8,624 nt of DNA from Thermoplasmata archaeon. GTDB lineage: Archaea; Thermoplasmatota; Thermoplasmata; Thermoplasmatales; Thermoplasmataceae. The stretch spans positions 1 through 8,624 of the forward strand of contig JAJYPW010000031.1 of NCBI GenBank assembly GCA_021795055.1, written 5' to 3'. A model generated the notes under the pieces. That model saw only the letters and a program-made list of their open reading frames with translations, ran no database searches and was not told where the DNA came from. The position numbers and the translations under genes are program-made. The first letter of the stretch is position 1, and each line of letters begins with the position of its first letter. This document shows positions 1-5,711 of this stretch, piece by piece.

Positions 1-458
1 TCCTTCGCTTCCTGAGGAGATGATGGCTCTATCATGGGAAGATGGGTGAGTTCAGCATATCTCCTATTATCCTGCTCATTCTGCGACGAGTACATTGACG
101 GATCGTCAGCAGTCATGATCACCATCCCGGCCCTAACGCCGGTGTAGCTTATAGAGTTGAGAACATCCGAGGCGACATTCAGCCCGACATGCTTCATGAA
201 GACGAGAGATCTTACCCCAGAAATCGCGGCACCATAAGCAAGTTCAACGGCAACTTTCTCGTTTATAGAGTACTCAAAATAAATTCCCGCCTCAGGCGAG
301 ATATCGGCAAGAGTCTCTCCAACTTCGCTAGAGGGAGTACCGGGATATGTGGCGGCAAAACCGACCCCGGCTTCAAGCGCTCCTCTTGCAATGGCCTCAT
401 TCCCGAGGAGGAACAGGCTTCCAGAAGTTTCACGGGAGATCTGCTCGAGCTTTTTCAT
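1..458 (-). CDS. iorA: Indolepyruvate:ferredoxin oxidoreductase alpha subunit, N-terminal part
   Basis: Partial gene: the first 152 codons are present and the rest lies beyond the left edge. IorA with IorB oxidatively decarboxylates aryl pyruvates (indolepyruvate, phenylpyruvate) to acyl-CoAs in the cytoplasm, passing electrons to ferredoxin during aromatic amino acid breakdown; this is family knowledge. The reverse-strand translation shows the family's N-terminal signature: [16 protein letters not shown] (residues 17-32), [15 protein letters not shown] (36-50), a [13 protein letters not shown] stretch holding the conserved glutamate (60-72), [11 protein letters not shown] (88-98) and [19 protein letters not shown] (118-136). 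The ATG at 458 is fixed by an in-frame TGA four codons upstream. It has no Shine-Dalgarno, but a TATA box centred about 26 bases upstream suggests a leaderless mRNA. It is divergent from the exosome genes. The cysteine-rich ferredoxin domain expected at the C-terminus cannot be checked here. Confidence 0.93.
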   Translation of the reverse strand, partial: MKKLEQISRETSGSLFLLGNEAIARGALEAGVGFAATYPGTPSSEVGETLADISPEAGIYFEYSINEKVAVELAYGAAISGVRSLVFMKHVGLNVASDVLNSISYTGVRAGMVIMTADDPSMYSSQNEQDNRRYAELTHLPMIEPSSPQEAK

Positions 459-480
459 ACGAATGGATCAATTCGCGATA

Positions 481-488
481 GTATATTT
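481..488 (-). promoter_or_regulatory. TATA box of iorA (leaderless)
   Basis: On the minus strand the sequence reads GAAAATATAC, an A/T-rich archaeal TATA element with an A-rich BRE-like upstream flank. Its centre is about 26 bases from the iorA ATG at 458, the same spacing as at the other gene-first promoters in this window. Transcription would therefore begin at or within a base or two of the start codon. Confidence 0.6.
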
Positions 489-494
489 TCAGCT

Positions 495-512
495 AACCGA
501 ACATGTTAGGTT
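495..512. promoter_or_regulatory. 18-bp near-palindrome, candidate operator
   Basis: The sequence AACCGAACATGTTAGGTT is a dyad centred at 503.5 in which 16 of 18 positions are symmetric; only the fifth base of each half breaks it. The core AACATGTT is a perfect 8-base palindrome. It sits between the leftward iorA TATA box (481-488) and the rightward TATA box (526-533). That position and dyad form fit a dimeric helix-turn-helix repressor or activator acting on one or both promoters. Archaeal Lrp/AsnC-type regulators of amino acid genes bind such dyads, but the identity of any regulator is a guess. Confidence 0.4.
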
Positions 513-525
513 GTCTGGAAAAATG

Positions 526-533
526 TATATAAA
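526..533 (+). promoter_or_regulatory. Strong TATA box of an unassigned rightward transcript
   Basis: TATATAAA is a near-ideal archaeal TATA box, preceded by a purine/A-rich BRE-like flank (GGAAAAATG). A transcription start is expected near 554-558. No recognised gene begins there; a GTG at 554 or TTG at 557 would open a 20-21 codon leaderless ORF ending with TGA at 617-619. It may instead drive an untranslated RNA or a long leader of the rrp4 operon. Confidence 0.5.
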
Positions 534-695
534 GTGGGATCCGGACCTGTTTTGTGTTGATTGGGGAGAGGATTGCCAGAATCGCATGGAATCCAGCATG
601 GATGAAAAGCATTGAGTGAAGCGGGCTGCGATAAAAGCCGTCACCCTGCCGGCGTTGAATTACGGATGCAGTCTGTTCGGATCGAAAGTGAACCC

Positions 696-702
696 TTATA
701 AT
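696..702 (+). promoter_or_regulatory. TATA box nearest rrp4, probable operon promoter
   Basis: TTATAAT lies with its centre 27 bases before an ATG at 726, the spacing seen at the leaderless promoters elsewhere in this window. Transcription would start around 723-726, giving rrp4 (ATG 795) a leader of about 70 bases. This is the closest plausible promoter for the exosome and ribosomal protein array. Confidence 0.45.
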
Positions 703-725
703 GGCAATTATCATACTTTGTAAAA

Positions 726-740
726 ATGGATCACGAATAA
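726..740 (+). other. Four-codon leaderless mini-ORF in the rrp4 leader
   Basis: ATG GAT CAC GAA TAA encodes only Met-Asp-His-Glu. Its ATG falls where the transcript from the 696-702 TATA box should begin. The reading frame is the same as that of rrp4, so this single TAA (738-740) is the only stop between ATG 726 and the rrp4 ATG at 795. It could be a chance ATG, a regulatory uORF, or the remains of a longer rrp4 N-terminus. Confidence 0.25.
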
Positions 741-744
741 TTGA

Positions 745-770
745 ACTGGAATTTAATGTCCAGTCTTTTT
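745..770 (+). terminator. Hairpin plus T-run in the rrp4 leader, terminator or attenuator candidate
   Basis: ACTGGA (745-750) pairs perfectly with TCCAGT (759-764) across an 8-base loop and is followed by C and five T (766-770). Archaeal termination depends mainly on T-runs, and hairpins are optional. The element lies downstream of both rightward promoters and upstream of the rrp4 Shine-Dalgarno. It could end the transcript from 526-533, attenuate the operon, or be a modest chance hairpin. Six base pairs and five T are suggestive, not strong. Confidence 0.35.
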
Positions 771-782
771 CCCGTGAATGTT

Positions 783-791
783 GGAGAGGAG
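783..791 (+). promoter_or_regulatory. Shine-Dalgarno of rrp4
   Basis: GGAGAGGAG lies just before ATG 795 and matches the archaeal anti-SD partner GGAGGTGAT well. It selects ATG 795 over the in-frame TTG 741 and ATG 756, neither of which has a comparable site. An SD also shows that rrp4 is translated from a leadered mRNA. Confidence 0.7.
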
Positions 792-794
792 ATA

Positions 795-1481
795 ATGAAA
801 ACAAGAGAAGTAGTGCTCCCGGGAGATGAAGTAAGCCTTGGCGACCTTAAGGCGAGAAACGGCCTGTACAAGAACGGAGAGTCGAAGTTCTGCTCTGCAT
901 ATTTCGGCACCATACAGAGATCAGACCAGTTTGTGGATGTAGTGCCATTCTGGGGAACGTACATGCCAAGAAGGGGTGACCGGGTAATTGGAAAGGTCAT
1001 AGAAATCGGGCCATCGATGTGGATCGTAGACATAAACGCCCCCTACACTTCACTGTTGCACATGAACGATGCGCCATGGCGAATCAATCCCGGGGACCTG
1101 AAAAGGTACATGAACACCGGCGATTACATGATTGCCAAGGTGCTGTCCCTCAATGAGATAAAGGAGAGCTGGCTGACTTTGAAGGACGTAGGCCTGAGGA
1201 AACTTGAGGGGGGTACGATCGTTTCGATCCAGGCGCCAAAAGTCCCTAGAATCATAGGGAAAAATGGAACTATGGTCAACATGATCAAGGACATGACCTT
1301 TACAAGGATAATAGTCGGCCAGAACGGCCTGATATGGCTGGATGGCACACCGGGAAACGTGATAATAGCAATTGAGGCAATTGAACTTGTCAAGAACGAG
1401 GCACATACAATCGGGCTCACAGACAGGGTCAAGGCACTTTTGGAATCTAAGAAGGGTGAAATAGTTGGGAACGCAGAGTGA
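795..1481 (+). CDS. rrp4: Exosome complex RNA-binding subunit Rrp4
   Basis: 228 residues, usual for archaeal Rrp4. Rrp4 forms, with Csl4, the trimeric cap on the Rrp41-Rrp42 ring and guides RNA into the pore; it has no catalytic activity. An N-terminal domain with the family start (REVVLPGDEV, residues 4-13) precedes an S1 RNA-binding domain at about 62-131 (GDRVIGKVIEIGPSMWIVDI opens it). A KH domain at about 140-205 carries the GxxG loop as GKNG at 155-158, preceded by PRII. ATG 795 is chosen because a Shine-Dalgarno lies just upstream and the protein then begins at the family N-terminus; TTG 741 and ATG 756 would add residues with no homologous look. Its last 17 bases overlap rrp41, implying translational coupling. 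In many archaea psmA and the SBDS homologue sit upstream; here that place is taken by divergent iorA. Confidence 0.95.
   Translation: MKTREVVLPGDEVSLGDLKARNGLYKNGESKFCSAYFGTIQRSDQFVDVVPFWGTYMPRRGDRVIGKVIEIGPSMWIVDINAPYTSLLHMNDAPWRINPGDLKRYMNTGDYMIAKVLSLNEIKESWLTLKDVGLRKLEGGTIVSIQAPKVPRIIGKNGTMVNMIKDMTFTRIIVGQNGLIWLDGTPGNVIIAIEAIELVKNEAHTIGLTDRVKALLESKKGEIVGNAE
1455..1459 (+). promoter_or_regulatory. Shine-Dalgarno that sets the rrp41 TTG start
   Basis: GGTGA, complementary to the 16S rRNA 3' end, lies five bases before TTG 1465, inside the rrp4 coding sequence. No ATG or GTG start with comparable spacing exists near the family N-terminus, so this site supports the TTG. Confidence 0.6.
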
Positions 1482-2202
1482 TATCAAACTGATAGACGAG
1501 AACGGACTGAGGCTTGACGGAAGAAGCGCGGGGGACCTGAGGCCAATCAGGATAGAGGCAGGCGTGCTTGAGAGAGCTGACGGATCTGCCATGATTGAAT
1601 GGGGTGGAAACAAGATTGTTGTGGCCGTCTATGGTCCACGCGAAGCATATCCAAAACACAACCAGGATATAAATAGGGCAATAGTGAAGGCCAGGTATAA
1701 TATGGCGGCATTCTCCGTAGATGAGAGAAAGAGACCAGGGCCTGACAGGAGATCCATAGAAATCTCCAAGGTGCTTTCTGAGGCGCTTAGCGCAGCGATA
1801 ATGGTGGAACAGTTCCCCAGGGCGCAGATAGATGTTTTCATTGAGGTACTCCAGGCAGATGCAGGAACCAGGATTGCAGGTCTCACAGCGTCTTCGGTCG
1901 CGATTGCCGATGCGGGAATCCCGATGAGGGATTTTGTCACCGGATGTACTGCGGGCAAGGTCGATGGAAAAGTTGTTCTGGATCTTTCAAAAGAGGAGGA
2001 CAACTTTGGCCAGGCTGACCTTCCGGTTGCAGTACTTCCAAAAAGCGGGAAAATAGTCCTGATGCAAATGGATGGCGATCTATCGGTGGAGGAGTTTGAC
2101 ACCGCCACTTCAATGATAATGAACGCAATACCGAGAATAAACGAGATACAGAGAAACGCGCTTTCTTCCAGGGTTAAAGTGGAAGGCGGAGGAGGGGAGT
2201 AA
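1465..2202 (+). CDS. rrp41: Exosome catalytic subunit Rrp41 (RNase PH fold)
   Basis: 245 residues, the normal family length. Rrp41 is the phosphorolytic 3'-5' exoribonuclease of the archaeal exosome; with inorganic phosphate it degrades RNA and in reverse it adds heteropolymeric tails. It forms a hexameric ring of three Rrp41-Rrp42 dimers. Diagnostic features are LDGR (residues 17-20), VAVYGPREAYPKH (53-65), the basic RNA- and phosphate-binding GPDRRSIEIS (92-101), VLQADAGTRIAGLTASSVA (128-146) and VVLDLSKEEDNFGQADLPVA (170-189), where Asp185 aligns with the catalytic aspartate of Sulfolobus Rrp41. The catalytic residues are thus present. It starts with TTG, supported by a GGTGA five bases upstream, and overlaps rrp4 by 17 bases; one base separates it from rrp42. 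The C-terminal GGGGE tail is encoded by the same purine-rich bases that form the rrp42 SD. Confidence 0.96.
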   Translation: MGTQSDIKLIDENGLRLDGRSAGDLRPIRIEAGVLERADGSAMIEWGGNKIVVAVYGPREAYPKHNQDINRAIVKARYNMAAFSVDERKRPGPDRRSIEISKVLSEALSAAIMVEQFPRAQIDVFIEVLQADAGTRIAGLTASSVAIADAGIPMRDFVTGCTAGKVDGKVVLDLSKEEDNFGQADLPVAVLPKSGKIVLMQMDGDLSVEEFDTATSMIMNAIPRINEIQRNALSSRVKVEGGGGE

Positions 2203-2203
2203 A

Positions 2204-2986
2204 ATGCCGAGAGACGAGCTTGGAATACTGTCCGAGATAAAGAAAGGGTACATACTTAGACAACTCAAGGAAGGGAAAAGGGGAGACGGAAGAACCCCCG
2301 ATCAGTTCCGGAGTGCAGAAATAAAGATTGATTACGTGAAGCGCGCGCCAGGATCTGCATACGTAGAACTGGGAAAAACAAGGATAGTCGCTGGCGTCAA
2401 AGTTGAAGCAGGATCGCCTTTCCCGGATACGCCTAACCAGGGAGTGCTCACAACAAACGTCGAACTTCTTCCCATGGCATTTCCCACATTCGAAGCAGGT
2501 CCGCCCAACGAATCCGCGATTGAGGTTGCAAGGGTGGTAGACAGGGGAATAAGGGAAAGCAAGATGATAGATCTTGAGGCTCTTGTCATTGAACCTGCCC
2601 AGAAAGTATGGATTGTCTTCATCGATATAGATGTCTTGGACTTTGACGGAAATCTCATTGATGCATGCACACTTGGTGCGGTGGCCGCACTTAGGTCAGC
2701 AGTGGTCAACGGCTCGGCTGCCGGAAAGGAGGATTTCAGGCTCCCGGTAAGGAATACCCCAGTTTCTGTGACAATGGTGAAGATCGGCGACAACATTGTG
2801 GTTGACCCCGACCTCGAAGAAGAGCAGATATCCCAGGCGAGAATCACAGTATCAACCACAGAGGATGGAAGGATAAGGGCAATGCAAAAGGGAGACAACG
2901 GCTGGTTTACCCTTGATGAAATAAAAAAGGCTATATCCACTTCAATCGATGTGGGGAAACAGTTGAGGGAAAAGTACCTTAAGTGA
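2204..2986 (+). CDS. rrp42: Exosome non-catalytic ring subunit Rrp42
   Basis: 260 residues, the usual length. Rrp42 pairs with Rrp41 in the exosome ring; it has the RNase PH fold but no active site of its own, and contributes to RNA binding and to shaping the Rrp41 active site. Visible family marks are [11 protein letters not shown] (residues 26-36), [17 protein letters not shown] (52-68), the long insertion typical of Rrp42 with [19 protein letters not shown] (85-103), [17 protein letters not shown] (111-127), [20 protein letters not shown] (140-159) and VDPDLEEEQ (200-208). ATG 2204 is preceded by a strong GGAGGAGGGGAG Shine-Dalgarno (within 2188-2199) and follows the rrp41 TAA by one base. 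Direct adjacency to rrp41 fits equimolar synthesis of the two ring partners. Confidence 0.96.
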   Translation: MPRDELGILSEIKKGYILRQLKEGKRGDGRTPDQFRSAEIKIDYVKRAPGSAYVELGKTRIVAGVKVEAGSPFPDTPNQGVLTTNVELLPMAFPTFEAGPPNESAIEVARVVDRGIRESKMIDLEALVIEPAQKVWIVFIDIDVLDFDGNLIDACTLGAVAALRSAVVNGSAAGKEDFRLPVRNTPVSVTMVKIGDNIVVDPDLEEEQISQARITVSTTEDGRIRAMQKGDNGWFTLDEIKKAISTSIDVGKQLREKYLK

Positions 2987-2990
2987 TAGC

Positions 2991-3251
2991 ATGGCAAGAA
3001 GAACCTTAAAGGTGGGAGCAAGCGGAAGATTCGGGCCCAGGTATGGCGTTCCGCTCAAGAAGGCATGGAACGACATTTACAGGCAGAAAATAGCTTTTTA
3101 TAACTGTCCTTCGTGCGGAAAGAAGAAGGTAGCAAGGGTCGCCAGCGGGATCTGGCAGTGCAAGCACTGCGACTATAAATTCGCAGGCGGATCTTACAAT
3201 CCTTCTCAGGCTGTCGCTGCAACAAGTCAGGAGACTGAGACCGTTGTATAA
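2991..3251 (+). CDS. rpl37ae: Large ribosomal subunit protein eL43 (L37Ae)
   Basis: 86 residues. eL43 is a small basic zinc-ribbon protein of the 50S subunit that binds 23S rRNA. The start [20 protein letters not shown] (residues 2-21) is the family signature, followed by a zinc site with cysteines 39, 42, 57 and 60 (CPSC then CKHC) and the conserved FAGGSY (64-69). A GTGAT sequence three bases before ATG 2991 overlaps the rrp42 stop and can serve as SD. The tail after residue 72 ([14 protein letters not shown]) is acidic and low in conservation. The next gene, rpoP, begins inside its last codons. Location after rrp42 is a common archaeal arrangement. Confidence 0.95.
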   Translation: MARRTLKVGASGRFGPRYGVPLKKAWNDIYRQKIAFYNCPSCGKKKVARVASGIWQCKHCDYKFAGGSYNPSQAVAATSQETETVV

Positions 3252-3375
3252 ATGCATAAGATGCGGAAGACCGCTGGAAAAGTCTTACGGAACTGCTGAG
3301 ATCGAGTGTGAATGCGGATCCAGAGTCTTTGTCAAGGAAAGACCCAACACTGAAAAAGTCATTATTGCCAGATAA
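3244..3375 (+). CDS. rpoP: DNA-directed RNA polymerase subunit P (Rpb12/RPC10 homologue)
   Basis: A 43-residue gene, easily missed because of its size and TTG start. RpoP is a small zinc-binding subunit of archaeal RNA polymerase, homologous to eukaryotic Rpb12, docking near RpoD/RpoN in the assembly platform. The translation starts [16 protein letters not shown] and ends with [17 protein letters not shown], matching the family pattern of two cysteine pairs followed by a basic VxxKxRP segment. Cysteines are 4, 7, 22 and 24: the second pair is C-x-C, whereas the family normally has CPxCG. TTG 3244 has an AGGAG at 3229-3233, ten bases upstream; no other start fits before Cys4. It overlaps the eL43 stop by eight bases and pus10 by eleven, so translation is probably coupled. 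Adjacency to L37Ae is usual in archaea. Confidence 0.9.
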   Translation: MYKCIRCGRPLEKSYGTAEIECECGSRVFVKERPNTEKVIIAR

Positions 3376-4540
3376 TGCCTGGGACACCACCCCGGTCAGT
3401 ATACTGGAAAATCTCTGCCAGCGCTGCATTGGGAGGGCATATTATGGCATTATCCAGATAGAGGGAAACGCTACCAGAGGACGTGCTATAACATTTGCAT
3501 ACGACATCATAACAGGATTCGAGAGGCAGGCGTGGGAAGAATGTCAGTTGTGCCATGGCCTTCTGGACGATGTTTACAGATACTGTGATAAAATTGCGCA
3601 GGATCTAAAGGATACGGAATTTTCGACGTTTCTTGTAGGCAGCATAATGGAAAGGAGCCTGATCGAACTTGAGGAGCACGTTTTCGAAACTCTTTCCGTC
3701 ACCGGTGAATCCATCAAGAAGGACTTTAACAGGGAACTCGGCAAGCTACTGTCGGAAAGGCTTGGCAAGGAGGTAAGCTTCGATGACCCAGACGTCATGA
3801 TTACGGTTGATCTGAGGTACGATCAGATCAACTATCGACTGAGGCCGGTTTACATTTACGGCACATATATGAAACTGGAAAGAGGAATACCTCAGACAAG
3901 ATGGATACACAGGGACCATAGCGGGAAATCCGTTGAAGAGCTGATCGGAGAACCTGCGATGGAGGCGTTCAGCGGGACCAATTTCTATCTCCACGGATCC
4001 GGCAGGGAAGATGTCGATGTGAGAATGCTTGGCAATGGCAGGGAATTTGTTATTGAAATCGAAAGCCCAAGGTCAAGGAATGCAGAACTGAAGGCACTCG
4101 AATCCAGAATCAATGTCTCCTCCATGGTTGAAGTGCACGACCTCAAATTTTGCGATCACGTCACGATCGAAAAAATAAAATCGGCCAAGAATCTCAAGAC
4201 TTACAGATCGAGGATATCTTCAAGAGATCCAATCAATGAAGCAAAACTGTACGATTCCCTGCGATTACTGACTGGAAAAATTATATATCAAAGAACTCCA
4301 TTGCGTGTAGCTAGTCGCAGATCCGACTTGATAAGGCAGAGGACGGTAAAACACTCATCGCTGATGTCTGTCAACGGGAGGGAGGCGGTTATTGAGATGA
4401 CCGCTGAATCCGGGACTTACATCAAGGAATTGATCTCTGGGGATTCAGGAAGAACAGAGCCCTCACTCTCGGAACTATACGGTTCGCCTTTGACGGTTTT
4501 GGAACTGGACGTGATCGGAATACAAAGAGGAGATGAATAG
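3365..4540 (+). CDS. pus10: tRNA pseudouridine synthase Pus10
   Basis: 391 residues from TTG 3365, near the usual archaeal length. Pus10 makes pseudouridine 54 and, in many archaea, 55 in the T-loop of tRNA, replacing bacterial TruB there. The N-terminal accessory (THUMP-containing) region has a zinc site from CQRC (Cys18, Cys21) and CQLC (Cys60, Cys63). The catalytic domain shows HGSGREDVDVRMLGNGREF (210-228); the aspartate after Arg-Glu (Asp216) is the expected catalytic residue. The C-terminal GTYIKELISGDSGRTEPSL (350-368) is typical of the fold. The start is uncertain: TTG 3365 puts the protein start just before the zinc region but has a weak SD; an in-frame GTG at 3308, inside rpoP, would add 19 residues unlike the family. 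It ends directly against the eL21 ATG, in the conserved pus10-eL21-rpoF order. Confidence 0.92.
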   Translation: MPDNAWDTTPVSILENLCQRCIGRAYYGIIQIEGNATRGRAITFAYDIITGFERQAWEECQLCHGLLDDVYRYCDKIAQDLKDTEFSTFLVGSIMERSLIELEEHVFETLSVTGESIKKDFNRELGKLLSERLGKEVSFDDPDVMITVDLRYDQINYRLRPVYIYGTYMKLERGIPQTRWIHRDHSGKSVEELIGEPAMEAFSGTNFYLHGSGREDVDVRMLGNGREFVIEIESPRSRNAELKALESRINVSSMVEVHDLKFCDHVTIEKIKSAKNLKTYRSRISSRDPINEAKLYDSLRLLTGKIIYQRTPLRVASRRSDLIRQRTVKHSSLMSVNGREAVIEMTAESGTYIKELISGDSGRTEPSLSELYGSPLTVLELDVIGIQRGDE

Positions 4541-4837
4541 ATGGCAAAAATGTCGCATGGGCCGAGATCGGGTTCAAGAATGAAAATGACAAAGGACCTG
4601 AAAGACAAGGGCTTCCCCGCAATCAGCAGTATAATGAGAAAATTTGAGATCGGGGAAAAGGCTGCTGTGATAATCAACCCATCAATACATTCCGGAATGC
4701 CATTTCACAACTTTCAGGGACGCACCGGAAAGATTGTTAAAAAGCAGGGGCGATGCTATGTTCTCGAGGTCAAGGTCGGTTCCGTCAGAAAAAAAATAAT
4801 TGCCGCACCGGTTCACCTGAAAAGGATAGTTTCGTGA
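4541..4837 (+). CDS. rpl21e: Large ribosomal subunit protein eL21
   Basis: 98 residues, the usual archaeal length. eL21 is a basic 50S protein with an SH3-like barrel near the 5S rRNA. Recognisable parts are HGPRSGSRMKMTKDL (residues 6-20), KGFPAISSIMRKFEIGEKAA (23-42), INPSIHSGMPFHNFQGRTGKI (45-65) and a barrel end GRCYVLEVKVGSVRKKIIAAPVHLKRI (70-96). A GAGGAGAT Shine-Dalgarno within the last codons of pus10 is about eight bases from ATG 4541, which immediately follows the pus10 TAG. Nine bases separate it from rpoF. Confidence 0.95.
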   Translation: MAKMSHGPRSGSRMKMTKDLKDKGFPAISSIMRKFEIGEKAAVIINPSIHSGMPFHNFQGRTGKIVKKQGRCYVLEVKVGSVRKKIIAAPVHLKRIVS

Positions 4838-4846
4838 GGCTGGAGC

Positions 4847-5149
4847 ATGGAAAAGAAATACGTTTCTCAGGCGGAAGTACTTTCTCTTTTGAAGGAAAAG
4901 GGAGAACTCACAGACCTTGAAAACTCAACCATTGAGTTCATAGAGAAGTTCGTCAAAATCAAGGACGCGGAGAAGTTTATAAAGGATCTTGAGAAAGAAA
5001 TCGGGGTCCCGGTGAATGTGGCCACGAAGATAGCGGACGTTTCTCCTGAAACCAGGGAAGAGCTTACGGCAATCTTAAGCTCTTATTCCCTGTTGCTTGA
5101 CGAGAAAAAGGTAGACGGGATTCTGGACAGAATCAAGCAGGAACTGTAA
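4847..5149 (+). CDS. rpoF: DNA-directed RNA polymerase subunit F (Rpb4 homologue)
   Basis: 100 residues. RpoF pairs with RpoE (Rpb7) to form the stalk of archaeal RNA polymerase, which helps open-complex formation and processive elongation; RpoE is not in this window, which is usual. The protein is nearly all alpha-helical and highly charged. The pattern YVSQAEVLSLLKEK (residues 5-18), LENSTIEFIEKFVKI (24-38), KDAEKFIKDLEKE, then AxxIADVSPETREELTAILS (60-78) and a C-terminal VDGILDRIKQEL (89-100) is typical of archaeal Rpb4, formerly listed as DUF1722-like or 'RpoF' proteins. ATG 4847 is preceded by GTGAGGCTGGAG. The order eL21-rpoF-DUF655-rsmA is widely conserved in Euryarchaeota, which strengthens the call. 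Confidence 0.92.
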   Translation: MEKKYVSQAEVLSLLKEKGELTDLENSTIEFIEKFVKIKDAEKFIKDLEKEIGVPVNVATKIADVSPETREELTAILSSYSLLLDEKKVDGILDRIKQEL

Positions 5150-5161
5150 GAGGCGGGCTGT

Positions 5162-5710
5162 ATGGAAGAATATGCCTACGTGCTTGATTACCTGCCGCAA
5201 GGTAGACCCGAAGAAAAGGGATATCATCATACCCCGGTCGTCGAGGCTATCGGCGAGGATGAATTCAAGCTCCTGGAGCTGGTTCCAAAGCAGAATGCGG
5301 TTTTTGCCGTTGGGGATAAGATATATATCGGCATGAACCTCGAAATGAGAACCAAGATAGTCAGCGTTAGGAGGAGAATTTCCTACCAAGAACTTTCAAG
5401 CGCTGCTGTGAACGAGCTGCCTTTTGTGCTCGAATCCATAGTCAAGGAGAGGGAACCATTTTTTGTGGATTTCTTCAACAAGTCGCAGCCTATCAACACC
5501 CGCATACATTCCATGGAACTGTTGCCGGGTCTGGGAAACAAAACAATGTGGAACATACTCGATGAAAGGAAGAAGGCTCCCTTCCAGTCGTTCAAGGATC
5601 TTACCGACAGGGTGAAGACCATCCATCACCCAGAGAAAATGATTGTTGCCAGAATTATCGAGGAGATGGGAGATCGTTCCGGAAAGTATAAGATGTTCAC
5701 CACAAAGTAA
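5162..5710 (+). CDS. DUF655 family protein with helix-hairpin-helix
   Basis: 182 residues, in line with this archaeal family. Its biochemical function is not established to my knowledge; a nucleic-acid-binding role is inferred from structure and gene neighbours. The N-terminal half is a beta-rich domain with the family start EEYAYVLDYLPQGRP (residues 2-16), a segment HTPVVEAIGEDEFKLLEL (23-40), and a basic RTKIVSVRRRISYQEL (63-78). The C-terminal half holds a helix-hairpin-helix: IHSMELLPGLGNKTMWNILD (114-133) followed by KKAPFQSFKDLTDRV (136-150), resembling DNA/RNA-binding HhH motifs with PGLG as the hairpin. SD-like GAGGCGGG precedes ATG 5162. It lies between rpoF and rsmA, its standard archaeal place, one base before rsmA, suggesting a link to rRNA processing or transcription. 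Confidence 0.9.
   Translation: MEEYAYVLDYLPQGRPEEKGYHHTPVVEAIGEDEFKLLELVPKQNAVFAVGDKIYIGMNLEMRTKIVSVRRRISYQELSSAAVNELPFVLESIVKEREPFFVDFFNKSQPINTRIHSMELLPGLGNKTMWNILDERKKAPFQSFKDLTDRVKTIHHPEKMIVARIIEEMGDRSGKYKMFTTK
5685..5692 (+). promoter_or_regulatory. Possible internal TATA box for rsmA
   Basis: AGTATAAG within the last codons of the DUF655 gene is centred about 23-24 bases before the rsmA ATG, slightly shorter than the 25-27 seen at the other promoters here. rsmA lacks an obvious Shine-Dalgarno, so a leaderless start from this site would explain how it is translated. The spacing and the short element keep this tentative. Confidence 0.3.
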
Positions 5711-5711
5711 A

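Larger units (their letters stand above)
459..794. other. Divergent regulatory region between iorA and rrp4
   Basis: This 336-base stretch has no convincing conventional gene. It holds the iorA promoter facing left, a near-palindrome at 495-512, a strong rightward TATA box at 526-533, a second rightward TATA box at 696-702, a four-codon mini-ORF at 726-740, a hairpin with a T-run at 745-770, and the rrp4 Shine-Dalgarno at 783-791. Bases about 555-690 could be transcribed from the first rightward promoter. They contain a possible 21-codon leaderless ORF (554-619) and small GC-rich inverted repeats around 620-655, but I recognise no tRNA, SRP RNA, RNase P RNA or C/D-box pattern. Longer open frames crossing this part start inside iorA on the opposite strand and look spurious. 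Confidence 0.7.

Noticed and set aside
584..602. Direct repeat GCATGGA (584-590 and 596-602)
   Set aside because: Only two short copies 12 bases apart; not a repeat array or CRISPR.
189..615. Two overlapping plus-strand reading frames at the left edge
   Set aside because: They run antisense across iorA, whose reverse-strand protein is clearly recognisable; the part after 459 has no SD and its frame starts inside iorA.
705..743. Inverted repeat CAATTAT / ATAATTG
   Set aside because: Left arm lies before the expected transcription start, so it would not form in the mRNA from 696-702; seven A/T-rich base pairs across 25 bases are easily chance.
4277..4290. TATA-like TTATATAT inside pus10
   Set aside because: Nothing starts about 26 bases downstream; it codes conserved-looking Lys-Ile-Ile-Tyr and looks like chance A/T content.
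4976..4984. TTTATAAAG inside rpoF
   Set aside because: No start codon or gene at leaderless spacing downstream.
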